Of a stretch of 16,429 bases of DNA, positions 1-6,753 are shown piece after piece. This DNA comes from an uncultured Eubacteriales bacterium (GTDB taxonomy: Bacteria > Bacillota > Clostridia > Monoglobales > Monoglobaceae): positions 1 to 16,429 of the forward strand of contig CAJLFL010000020.1 in assembly GCA_905205855.1 (NCBI GenBank), in the 5' to 3' direction. Below the pieces are notes generated by a model, which ran no database searches, was not told the origin of the DNA, and worked only from the letters and a program-made list of their open reading frames with translations. The stretch's first letter is position 1. Each line of letters starts with the position of its first letter. Position numbers and translations under genes: made by a program.

Positions 1-263
1 ACAGCAATCTTTAATCTTTTTTCAGCCTTTTCGTACCTGCGATCAAGACCATTATATTTTTTTGCATAAGCCTCTTGGGATTGTTTCTTTCTTGCGTTTT
101 CATTTACACATTGGCTGACAAGTTCTGAAACAACTTTCAGCTCGTCGTTCAAGGTTTCAATCTCTACGTTAAGCTCAGTGCAGTCACAAATTGTTTCTAT
201 CATTAAATGGCAATCTTCAATGACCTTCGTTTTATCGGTCATTGCAAGGTTGTAGGCTCTCAC
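1..263 (-). CDS. Partial coiled-coil protein resembling the C-terminal segment of large serine recombinases; possible remnant
   Basis: The minus strand is open from position 263 to the window edge (87 codons, no stop). It starts at a GTG (261-263) with an AGGAG ribosome binding site 7 bases upstream (complement of 271-275). The product begins MRAYNLAMTDKTKVIEDCHL and continues with acidic and basic heptad-like stretches such as ELNVEIETLNDELKVVSELV and a KKYNGLDRRYEKAEKRL segment. From memory of the family, this combination (DCxLMIE, VVSELVxxCVxENA, YNGLxxRYEKA) is typical of the region after the catalytic domain in Tn4451/TnpX-like or phage-like large serine recombinases. No catalytic resolvase domain is visible on this side. 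The frame also stays open upstream of the GTG to about position 355, but that part reads as low-information basic and hydrophobic sequence. I infer a short orphan fragment or decayed recombinase; the assignment is moderate because the rest lies outside the window. Confidence 0.5.
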   Translation of the reverse strand, partial: MRAYNLAMTDKTKVIEDCHLMIETICDCTELNVEIETLNDELKVVSELVSQCVNENARKKQSQEAYAKKYNGLDRRYEKAEKRLKIA

Positions 264-340
264 AAAAAATCTCCTGTATACCCGAAAGGGAAAATATATA
301 ATGCGGGAAAAATATTTAAAAGGCAGTAAAAGTAATTTTA

Positions 341-369
341 GTATATTTGTCCGTTTTTATTCATATATA
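341..369 (+). promoter_or_regulatory. Candidate SigmaE-type promoter for bofA
   Basis: GTATATT at 341-347 resembles the SigmaE -35 element (KMATATT). After a 14-base spacer, CATATATA at 362-369 matches 6 of 8 positions of the -10 element (CATACAHT). The spacing fits the family rule, and the site sits just upstream of the bofA ribosome binding site (383-390). Bacillus subtilis bofA is transcribed by SigmaE in the mother cell, so the match is biologically sensible. The region is AT-rich, so chance similarity is possible. Confidence 0.42.
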
Positions 370-396
370 TTGACATGGGACAAAGGAGGATGAAAT

Positions 397-657
397 ATGA
401 ATATTGACGGCGGAACCGTATTTTTGTTTATTGCAGGTTTTTTTGTTTTATATGTTTGCTGCCGGGTTTTCTTAAAGCCAATAAAGTGGCTGCTCAGATT
501 TTTGCTGTGCTGCGTTTTGGGAGGGGGAGCGATTGCACTGCTCAATCATTTTGCTGTTGGAGGCATACATTTTGCCTTAAATCCGTTGACCTCGATGATT
601 ACGGGTGTGCTTGGTGCGCCGGGACTTGCTATGCTTGCCGTTTTAAAGCTGTTTTAG
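397..657 (+). CDS. bofA: BofA-family protein (pro-SigmaK processing inhibitor)
   Basis: This 86-residue, almost wholly hydrophobic protein has an N-terminal membrane segment (about residues 8-25) and a second hydrophobic stretch (about 32-48). Its C-terminal half carries the BofA-type pattern of an Asn-containing LNPLT segment (about residues 61-65) followed by ITGVLGAPGLAML (about 68-80). In Bacillus, BofA sits in the mother-cell-derived outer forespore membrane and holds the SpoIVFB protease inactive until forespore signalling triggers SigmaK maturation. Many Clostridia keep a bofA-family gene even where SigmaK control differs. The ATG at 397 has an excellent AAAGGAGG ribosome binding site (383-390). 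The gene is monocistronic in appearance: the next gene has its own consensus promoter at 696-723. Length matches the family (about 85-90 residues). Confidence 0.85.
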   Translation: MNIDGGTVFLFIAGFFVLYVCCRVFLKPIKWLLRFLLCCVLGGGAIALLNHFAVGGIHFALNPLTSMITGVLGAPGLAMLAVLKLF

Positions 658-695
658 AATTTCAAAAAAAATTATAAAAATTTTTAAAAAACTAC

Positions 696-723
696 TTGAC
701 AAATAAAAATAAGGTGCTATAAT
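696..723 (+). promoter_or_regulatory. SigmaA promoter of the ctsR-mcsA-mcsB-clpC operon
   Basis: A perfect TTGACA (696-701) and a perfect TATAAT (718-723) are separated by 16 bases. Transcription should begin near 730, immediately before the CtsR operator. This is a strong housekeeping promoter held in check by the overlapping repressor site. Confidence 0.85.
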
Positions 724-732
724 ACAGTTAAA

Positions 733-755
733 GGTCAAAGAAAGTCAAAGTCAAA
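733..755 (+). promoter_or_regulatory. CtsR operator (heptad direct repeat plus a third partial repeat)
   Basis: GGTCAAA (733-739), the spacer GAA, and AGTCAAA (743-749) fit the CtsR operator consensus RGTCAAA-NAN-RGTCAAA exactly. A further GTCAAA (750-755) follows directly with no spacer. The operator lies over and just downstream of the expected transcription start, so bound CtsR would block initiation or early elongation. The regulator gene starts 26 bases downstream, giving the usual autoregulatory loop. Confidence 0.88.
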
Positions 756-781
756 AATAAAAGTGATGGGGTGATTAAAAA

Positions 782-1228
782 GTGAAGCTCAGTAATATAA
801 TCGAAGAATGGATTAAGGAGATGATGTCAGAAAGCGACGGAGAGTTAGAACTCAAGCGCAATGAACTGGCAAACAGGTTTCACTGTGTACCGTCACAGAT
901 TAACTATGTTATTTCAACAAGGTTTTCGCCTGAGCGCGGATATATTGTTGAAAGTCAGCGCGGCGGAGGCGGCTATATAAAGATTACACAGGTTTTGCCT
1001 CAGCATGGCGGAGAATTGATGCATGTTGTAAACATGATAGGTACAAGCCTTAGCTATGATGATGCGAGAGTTCTTATACAAAATTGTTATGATTATGATT
1101 TAATTACTCAGAAAGAGGCAAGAATCATATTGGCGGCGGTGAATAAGAGGTCACTGCCGGTAAAGCAGCCGGAACAGGATGTTATCCGTGCCGGATTGCT
1201 TAAAAACATATTATTGACGTTAGTATAG
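782..1228 (+). CDS. ctsR: CtsR, transcriptional repressor of class III heat-shock genes
   Basis: This 148-residue protein matches CtsR throughout. An N-terminal helix-turn-helix region (about residues 1-70) includes FHCVPSQINYVISTRFSPERGY. The wing motif ESQRGGGGYIKI (about residues 57-68) contains the DNA-contacting arginine and glycine-rich tip conserved in the family. The C-terminal half is the helical dimerisation domain. CtsR dimers bind tandem heptads upstream of clp genes and are released on heat or protein stress; McsB phosphorylates CtsR arginines or marks it for ClpCP. The start is GTG (782), preceded by GGGGTG at 768-773 with an 8-base spacing. The gene leads the four-gene operon, 5 bases or so before the mcsA translation signals, and its own operator lies in the leader. 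Length is normal. Confidence 0.95.
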   Translation: MKLSNIIEEWIKEMMSESDGELELKRNELANRFHCVPSQINYVISTRFSPERGYIVESQRGGGGYIKITQVLPQHGGELMHVVNMIGTSLSYDDARVLIQNCYDYDLITQKEARIILAAVNKRSLPVKQPEQDVIRAGLLKNILLTLV

Positions 1229-1242
1229 AAAGGATGATTTAT

Positions 1243-1758
1243 ATGAAGTGTCAAAAATGTCATGAAAGAGAAGCTACAAGTCATATGACTGAAATAATAA
1301 ACGGAAAAAAACAGGAGTTGCATCTGTGCTCTGAATGTGCGGCGGAGTCGCCGGAGTTTCAAAATATGAAAATGGGAATGAATTTTGGAATTGGTGATTT
1401 CCTCGGCGGTATATTCGGCGGAACAAAATCAAAGTCAATCGGAGGCGGCACTGTTACGGATGCTTGTCCGCTGTGCGGAATGTTGTTTGACGATTTTTTG
1501 AGAAACGGCAGATTGGGCTGCGGAGAATGTTATTCGGTATTCGGCAACAGGCTTGAACGTCCGCTAAAGCAGATACACGGGACTTGCGAGCATGTCGGGA
1601 AAATTCCGTCAAGGATGGGCGGCACACTGAAGAAAGAGCGTCAGCTCGCCGGCTTGGAGTCAGAACTTAACGCAGCGGTTTTAAAACAGGAATTTGAAAA
1701 AGCTGCAGAGCTGAGAGATAAGATTAAAGAATTGAAGAAAAACGAAGGTGAGGTGTAA
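1243..1758 (+). CDS. mcsA: McsA, zinc-binding activator of protein arginine kinase McsB
   Basis: The 171-residue product has four CxxC pairs at about residues 3/6, 29/32, 85/88 and 103/106, the zinc-binding pattern of McsA. A C-terminal UVR motif (about residues 138-168) contains LKQEFEKAAELRDKIKEL. A glycine-rich linker (about 55-70) separates the two zinc pairs. McsA binds and activates McsB and, through the UVR region, helps couple substrates to ClpC. I chose the ATG at 1243 rather than the in-frame ATG at 1234, because AAAGGA at 1229-1234 then has an 8-base spacing and the protein begins directly with the first zinc pair (MKCQKC). The stop lies 3 bases before mcsB, so the two partners are probably translated together. 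Confidence 0.93.
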   Translation: MKCQKCHEREATSHMTEIINGKKQELHLCSECAAESPEFQNMKMGMNFGIGDFLGGIFGGTKSKSIGGGTVTDACPLCGMLFDDFLRNGRLGCGECYSVFGNRLERPLKQIHGTCEHVGKIPSRMGGTLKKERQLAGLESELNAAVLKQEFEKAAELRDKIKELKKNEGEV

Positions 1759-1761
1759 GCT

Positions 1762-2775
1762 ATGTGGTATACTGAGTGCGGCAGAGATGGGGACGTTGTA
1801 TTATCGTCAAGAGTCAGACTTGCCCGAAACATTAAAGGTATTCCGTTTCCTGCGCGTGCAAACGAGCAGCAGCAGAATAAAGTGCTTGAACTTTGTAAAA
1901 ATGCAGTAACCGAAAGCAGCACATTAAAGGACAGTGTTAAGTATATAGACCTTTCTGTTATGGATGATTATGAAAAACAGGCAATAGCCGAAAGACATCT
2001 GATAAGTCCGCAAATGATGGATAACAACATAAAACGCGGAATACTTTTAAGTGATGACAATAAACTGAGTATTTTGCTTAATGAGGAAGACCATATAAGG
2101 ATACAGGCAATGGAAGCAGGATTTGACTTGGATTCATGCTTTAAGCAGGCAAACCTTGTGGATGATTTGATTGAGGAATCCGTTGAGTATGCGTTTGACG
2201 AGCATATAGGATACTTAACTTGTTGTCCTACGAATGCCGGAACAGGTATGAGGGCATCGGTTATGGTACATCTGCCGGCGCTTTCTATGAGCGGCAATAT
2301 AAACAGCATAATCGACAGTCTTGCTCAGCTGGGTGTTATCGTCAGAGGTATATTCGGCGAGGGATCAAAGGCGGCAGGAAATATCTATCAGATTTCCAAT
2401 CAGTATACCATGGGTGAAACCGAGGAGGATATTATAGATAAATTCAAGCAGATAGTAGCAGAGGTCATAGGCAAGGAACGTGAAATGCGTACACGCTTGT
2501 ATAATGCAAACAAATATAAGCTTGAGGACAGATTTATGAGATCGTACGGAATTCTTAAAAATGCCGTGATACTTTCATCAAGTGAAGCGATGAAGCGCTT
2601 GTCTGATATACGTTTAGGCATAGATTTGGGCATTATAAAGGATGTCACACAGGAAAATGTTAATGCTGTTACCTATGAAATGCTGCCTGCTAATATAGTA
2701 CAGAAATATAACCTGACAGATCCTGATGAAAGGGATTTAAAACGGGCGGAAATTGTCCGCGAAAGGATGTGTTAA
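1762..2775 (+). CDS. mcsB: McsB, protein arginine kinase
   Basis: This 337-residue protein has the phosphagen-kinase fold motifs of McsB: SSRVRLARN (about residues 15-23), NEEDH (107-111) and CCPTNAGTGMRAS (about 154-166), whose cysteine and nucleotide-binding arginine are typical. The C-terminus carries RDLKRA (324-329), matching the RDxxRA motif that binds phospho-arginine and gives allosteric control in characterised McsB. The enzyme phosphorylates arginine side chains on proteins, including CtsR and misfolded substrates, marking them for the ClpCP protease. It is slightly shorter than Bacillus McsB (about 360 residues), but no key motif is missing. It lies between its activator mcsA and clpC; its stop codon is 2 bases before the preferred clpC start. 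Confidence 0.95.
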   Translation: MWYTECGRDGDVVLSSRVRLARNIKGIPFPARANEQQQNKVLELCKNAVTESSTLKDSVKYIDLSVMDDYEKQAIAERHLISPQMMDNNIKRGILLSDDNKLSILLNEEDHIRIQAMEAGFDLDSCFKQANLVDDLIEESVEYAFDEHIGYLTCCPTNAGTGMRASVMVHLPALSMSGNINSIIDSLAQLGVIVRGIFGEGSKAAGNIYQISNQYTMGETEEDIIDKFKQIVAEVIGKEREMRTRLYNANKYKLEDRFMRSYGILKNAVILSSSEAMKRLSDIRLGIDLGIIKDVTQENVNAVTYEMLPANIVQKYNLTDPDERDLKRAEIVRERMC

Positions 2776-2777
2776 TT

Positions 2778-5246
2778 ATGTTTGAAGACAGACTGACAGA
2801 AAGAGCAAAAATTGCTATAAACAATGCAGCGGAGGCTGCCATGGAGCTTGGACATAACTATGTCGGAACAGAACATTTGCTGGTCGGACTTATCCGTGAG
2901 GGCGACGGTGTAGCTGGAAAAATTCTGGAGGCAAACGGCTTGACGGATGATAAGGTAATTGATTTGATTGCCGAAATGATAGGTACAGGCACTCCGATTG
3001 ATAATATACAGCCGGAGGCAACTCCGCGTACAAAGCGCGTGTTTGAACACAGTTATATTGAGGCGCGCAGACTCGGACACAATTATATAGGGACAGAACA
3101 TCTTTTGATTGCATTGCTGAGAGAAAGCGAAAGCGTTGCAGTGCGTATCCTTGTTGAACTCGGAGTGCAGCCGCAGACATTGTATAATGATATTATACGG
3201 CTGTTGAATGAAAATGCAGCAGAGGAGGGTGCGCCCGACGGTATGCCGCACGGAGATGGACACAGCCGCGGCAGCAAAGGCGGAAATACCCCGACACTGA
3301 TGAAGTTCGGCAGAGATTTGACTCAGCTTGCACGCGAAGATAAGCTTGATCCGGTAATAGGCCGTGATGAGGAGATTGAAAGAGTTGTTCAGATTCTGAG
3401 CAGACGTACAAAAAACAACCCTTGTCTTATAGGTGAACCCGGTGTAGGTAAAACAGCTGTGGCTGAGGGGTTGGCTGAGAAAATCGTCAGCGGCAGAATT
3501 CCGGAAATTCTAAAGAATAAAAAGGTTATTGCGCTTGATATGTCATCAATGATAGCAGGCGCAAAATACAGAGGTGAATTTGAAGAAAGGCTTAAAAAAG
3601 CTATGGAGGAAATCCATAAAGCCGGAAATATAATTCTGTTTATAGATGAATTGCATACTATTGTCGGCGCAGGTGCAGCAGAGGGTGCTATAGATGCCGC
3701 CAATATCTTAAAGCCTGCTCTTGCAAGAGGGGAAATACAGGTTATCGGTGCCACAACGCTTGAAGAATACCGTAAATATATAGAAAAAGATGCCGCTCTT
3801 GAGCGCAGATTCCAGCCGATTACACTGGACGAGCCGACTCCGGAGGAGAGCATAGAGATTATCAAGGGAATCCGTGATAAATACGAGGCACATCACCGCG
3901 TAAAGATTACAGATGAGGCGATTGTGGCAGCGGTAAATTTGTCTGTAAGATATATATCGGACAGATTTCTGCCGGATAAGGCAATAGATTTGGTTGACGA
4001 GGCTGCGTCAAGGCTCAGAATTAAGAATCTTACTGCTCCGTCGGATGTGAAAGAGGCAGAGGACAGTCTTGCAAAACTGCAGAAAGAAAAAGAGGCTGCC
4101 ATAACCGTCCAGGAGTATGAAAAAGCGGCAAAGCTGCGTGACAGAGAGAAGGAACTCAAGGCACAGCTTGAAGAAATGAAAAAGAGCTGGGAAAAGAACA
4201 GCTCGGCTCAGAATGCAGTTGTTACAGAAGAAGAAATTGCTGAAATTGTATCAATGTGGACCGGTATTCCGGTAAAGTCGCTTGAAGAAACCGAGAGTGA
4301 AAGACTTTTAAAGCTTGAAGAAATTCTGCATAAAAGAGTTGTCGGTCAGGAAGAGGCAGTAAAGGCGGTCGCAAGAGCCATCCGCCGCGGACGTGTAGGA
4401 CTTAAAGACCCTAAAAGACCTACAGGCTCGTTTATATTCCTCGGTCCTACGGGCGTAGGTAAAACAGAGCTTTCAAAGGCTTTGGCTGAAGCGATGTTCG
4501 GCGACGAGGATTCTATGATAAGAATTGATATGTCGGAATATATGGAGAAACATGCGGTATCAAGACTTGTCGGTTCGCCTCCGGGATATGTCGGATATGA
4601 CGAGGGCGGTCAGCTGACCGAAAAGGTACGCAGAAAACCGTACTCCGTTATACTCTTTGATGAAATTGAAAAAGCTCATCCGGATGTATTTAATATTCTT
4701 CTGCAGATACTTGATGATGGTATTCTGACAGATTCTCAGGGACGCCGTGTTGATTTCAGGAACACCGTAATCATCATGACATCAAACCTCGGTGCACGTA
4801 AAATAACCGAAAAGAAAAATAATCTTGGTTTTTCCGCTGCTGATGAAAAAGAGGAAGAAAGAGATTATGAAGCAATCAAAAGCGAGGTTATGAGTGAAGT
4901 AAAGCAGGCATTCCGTCCTGAATTTTTAAATCGTGTTGATGAAATGATAGTATTCCATCAGCTTACAGAGGAGAATATAAAGGAAATTGCCGTAAAGATG
5001 CTTGAACAGCTTACCGAGAGATTAAAGGATAATAATATAGAAATCAGTTTCTCCGATGACGCAGTTGCCAAAATAGCAAAGGCAGGCTTTGATCCGGTAT
5101 ACGGAGCAAGACCGCTGCGCAGAGCTATTCAGAACCAAATTGAAGATAAAGCGGCTGAGGAAATGCTTGAGGGAAATATTAAGCCCGGAGATCATGCCGA
5201 GGTGGTTGTCGAAAATGATGAATTTGTGTTCAAAAAGACAGAATAA
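2778..5246 (+). CDS. clpC: ClpC, AAA+ unfoldase of the ClpCP protease
   Basis: The 822-residue product is a complete class I Clp ATPase. Two N-terminal Clp repeats each carry a GHNYxGTEHLL core (about residues 22-33 and 97-108). The first AAA+ module has Walker A GEPGVGKT (219-226) and Walker B with D290/E291. A middle domain with a UVR motif (about 430-465, QEYEKAAKLRDREKELK) is the ClpC hallmark that receives adaptors. The second AAA+ module has GPTGVGKT (556-563) and D628/E629. LGF at 683-685 is the expected ClpP-docking tripeptide. The ring unfolds phospho-arginine-marked or adaptor-delivered proteins and feeds them to ClpP, which is not in this window. I chose ATG 2778 over an in-frame GTG at 2769 because the mature N-terminus MFEDRLTERA matches the family and a GAAAGGA site lies 10 bases upstream. 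Confidence 0.97.
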   Translation: MFEDRLTERAKIAINNAAEAAMELGHNYVGTEHLLVGLIREGDGVAGKILEANGLTDDKVIDLIAEMIGTGTPIDNIQPEATPRTKRVFEHSYIEARRLGHNYIGTEHLLIALLRESESVAVRILVELGVQPQTLYNDIIRLLNENAAEEGAPDGMPHGDGHSRGSKGGNTPTLMKFGRDLTQLAREDKLDPVIGRDEEIERVVQILSRRTKNNPCLIGEPGVGKTAVAEGLAEKIVSGRIPEILKNKKVIALDMSSMIAGAKYRGEFEERLKKAMEEIHKAGNIILFIDELHTIVGAGAAEGAIDAANILKPALARGEIQVIGATTLEEYRKYIEKDAALERRFQPITLDEPTPEESIEIIKGIRDKYEAHHRVKITDEAIVAAVNLSVRYISDRFLPDKAIDLVDEAASRLRIKNLTAPSDVKEAEDSLAKLQKEKEAAITVQEYEKAAKLRDREKELKAQLEEMKKSWEKNSSAQNAVVTEEEIAEIVSMWTGIPVKSLEETESERLLKLEEILHKRVVGQEEAVKAVARAIRRGRVGLKDPKRPTGSFIFLGPTGVGKTELSKALAEAMFGDEDSMIRIDMSEYMEKHAVSRLVGSPPGYVGYDEGGQLTEKVRRKPYSVILFDEIEKAHPDVFNILLQILDDGILTDSQGRRVDFRNTVIIMTSNLGARKITEKKNNLGFSAADEKEEERDYEAIKSEVMSEVKQAFRPEFLNRVDEMIVFHQLTEENIKEIAVKMLEQLTERLKDNNIEISFSDDAVAKIAKAGFDPVYGARPLRRAIQNQIEDKAAEEMLEGNIKPGDHAEVVVENDEFVFKKTE

Positions 5247-5250
5247 CAAT

Positions 5251-5283
5251 AAAAGAAAGCTGCCGTTTCGGTAGCTTTCTTTT
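5251..5283 (+). terminator. Intrinsic terminator after clpC
   Basis: AAAAGAAAGCTGCCG (5251-5265) pairs with CGGTAGCTTTCTTTT (5269-5283) through a TTT loop, with a single G-T wobble in 15 pairs. The A-rich left arm and T-rich right arm suggest it could also work in the opposite direction. It closes the ctsR operon 4 bases after the clpC stop. Confidence 0.9.
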
Positions 5284-5303
5284 GCTTTATTACGGTTTGG
5301 TTA

Positions 5304-5327
5304 CATTTTTAAAACAATTTAAAAATG
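5304..5327. repeat. Perfect AT-only-core inverted repeat upstream of the hlyD-like gene promoter
   Basis: CATTTTTAAA (5304-5313) and TTTAAAAATG (5318-5327) are exact inverted copies separated by ACAA. The dyad ends 4 bases before the candidate -35 element. It has almost no GC pairs, so it is a poor terminator stem and more like a protein-binding site; that role is inferred. Confidence 0.6.
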
Positions 5328-5351
5328 ACGGTTTACAGTAAAAAAAACCGT
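5328..5351. promoter_or_regulatory. Inverted repeat overlapping the -35/spacer, candidate operator
   Basis: ACGGTTT (5328-5334) and AAACCGT (5345-5351) form a perfect 7-base dyad with a 10-base centre, placed over the -35 element and spacer of the promoter. A further direct copy of ACGGTTT lies at 5292-5298, 36 bases upstream. Such placement would suit a repressor, but the regulator is unknown. Confidence 0.4.
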
Positions 5352-5359
5352 GTTATAAT
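5332..5359 (+). promoter_or_regulatory. SigmaA-like promoter of the hlyD-like/yggS/sepF/ylmH unit
   Basis: TTTACA (5332-5337) and TATAAT (5354-5359) are 16 bases apart. The promoter follows the clpC terminator and precedes a leader of about 95 bases before the first start codon (5461). Apart from the two inverted repeats, the 177-base gap 5284-5460 holds no gene that I can support. Confidence 0.62.
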
Positions 5360-5460
5360 AAATAATGAAAAGTCTTCTGCAGAGTTGTCTGATTTCGGAC
5401 ATACAGCTTTGATTATAAAAATTTTTGGGGAGGTGTCCCGGAGCGCAAGGAGGTAATCTG

Positions 5461-6753
5461 ATGGCAAATTATTCAAATGATGCGGAGAGGATTACCAAAA
5501 GAAAGGCACGGCAAAAGAAAAAGCGGGTAAAAAACTGGATTATTAAAGGACTTACGGCTGTTGTTGTGATTTATCTTGCACTTTCGGTCATATTCAGCGT
5601 TCACAGCGGTATAACAACGGTTATTGCGCTTAACGGCACAGTTAATGAGAGTGTTGCGGCGGAGGGATATATCTTTCGGCAGCAAACGCTTATAAATTCA
5701 CCGGCAAACGGATACATAGAGTGCCGTGTCGGCGAGGGTGAGCGCGTGAGCATAGGAGAAACTGTCGGCTACATATATACCGGTGAATATGATGCGTCAC
5801 GGGCGCAGAAAATGCAGGAATTAAATGACAGGATAGATTATCTTGAAAATAACTCTGCTGCATCGGCTTCTTATGTCAATAACAGCGTTATGGTAGAACA
5901 GAAAATCAGTTCCGCTGTCAGAAATATTTCGGATGAAAGGCATAACCATGACTTAAAGAATATGCCGCAGAATAAAGAAAACCTGAATATTCTTATTGAA
6001 AGAAAAAAGGCCATGGAAAACGGCGGTACGCTTGATAAGGATGAGATGATAACTCAGCTTAAAAACCAGTTGTCAGAGCTTGAGGGGGCTTCCGGCGGTG
6101 CAAAAATTGTGCTTACGGCTGACGCGGGCGGAGTTTTCAGTTCCAGAATTGACGGATTTGAAAATGATCTGACCTTTGATGCTGCCGACAAGCTTACGCC
6201 GTCGTATTTAAAAGAGCTTGATGCAAAACAGATACAGCATAGTGAAACCATTGCGGAAAATCAGCCTGTTTGCAAGATTGTTGATAATTATGAATGGTAT
6301 TTCGGTGCCGTATTTGATGCGGAATATGCCAAAAACCTTAAAATAGGTCAAAGAGTGGAAATGGACTTTTTTGATTTTTCATCTGCACCGGTCTACGGAA
6401 ATATAAAGCGTATTTCCGAGGAGGAAAAAGGTAAGGTGGCTGTGACGATATATGCAAACAGATATGTTGACGGTATATATTCTTCAAGCAGAGCAGCGGC
6501 AGAGATAACCACCACAAGTGCTGAGGGGATAAAGCTTCCGGTTAAAAGTCTGCACGTAAAAGACGAGCAGACAGGAGTTTATGTTCTGAGGCTTGGTGTG
6601 GCAAGATTTGTTCCGGTCAACGTCAGATACAAAAATGATGAATGGGCAGTTGTAAGCGCTGTTACGGATACCGGTTCTGAATACAGACTTCAGATTTATG
6701 ACGAGGTTGTTGTTGATGCAAAGAATCTTGAAGACGGCAAGGTTGTGAGATAA
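5461..6753 (+). CDS. HlyD-family membrane adaptor-like protein
   Basis: This 430-residue protein has a basic cytoplasmic N-terminus (KRKARQKKKRVKN, about residues 13-25), one membrane anchor (about 26-48, WIIKGLTAVVVIYLALSV) and a large extracytoplasmic part. That part starts with a lipoyl/barrel-sandwich half (about 57-105, GTVNESVAAEGYIF, then SPANGYIECRVGEGERV). It is followed by a predicted alpha-helical hairpin (about 115-215) and beta-rich barrels to the C-terminus, as in HlyD/EmrA-type periplasmic adaptors. In monoderms such proteins pair with ABC exporters or have unknown roles. No transporter gene is nearby; instead it is coupled to yggS by a TAATG overlap and lies in the sepF cluster, suggesting an envelope or division-linked role (inference). 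ATG 5461 is chosen because AAGGAGG (5447-5453) has a 7-base spacing; an upstream in-frame TTG (5425) lacks support. Confidence 0.82.
   Translation: MANYSNDAERITKRKARQKKKRVKNWIIKGLTAVVVIYLALSVIFSVHSGITTVIALNGTVNESVAAEGYIFRQQTLINSPANGYIECRVGEGERVSIGETVGYIYTGEYDASRAQKMQELNDRIDYLENNSAASASYVNNSVMVEQKISSAVRNISDERHNHDLKNMPQNKENLNILIERKKAMENGGTLDKDEMITQLKNQLSELEGASGGAKIVLTADAGGVFSSRIDGFENDLTFDAADKLTPSYLKELDAKQIQHSETIAENQPVCKIVDNYEWYFGAVFDAEYAKNLKIGQRVEMDFFDFSSAPVYGNIKRISEEEKGKVAVTIYANRYVDGIYSSSRAAAEITTTSAEGIKLPVKSLHVKDEQTGVYVLRLGVARFVPVNVRYKNDEWAVVSAVTDTGSEYRLQIYDEVVVDAKNLEDGKVVR

Noticed and set aside
281..290. CCCGAAAGGG mini-hairpin
   Set aside because: A three-pair stem is too short to support as a terminator or regulatory element.
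370..375. TTGACA as a SigmaA -35 element for bofA
   Set aside because: A -10 element at proper spacing would fall on the ribosome binding site or inside the gene, leaving no leader.
2772..3263. Long minus-strand open frames opposite clpC and other genes
   Set aside because: They lie antisense to well-identified genes, show low-complexity or cysteine/serine-rich translations, and have no family resemblance.
5365..5412. Possible 15-codon leader peptide (starts MKSLLQSC) before the hlyD-like gene
   Set aside because: Its start lies at the expected transcription start with no ribosome binding site and no attenuator structure follows.
5425..5460. GGGGAGGTGTCCC... resembles the 5' part of a tRNA-Ser
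   Set aside because: There is no anticodon arm, variable arm or T-arm after it; the stretch runs straight into the hlyD-like gene ribosome binding site and coding sequence.
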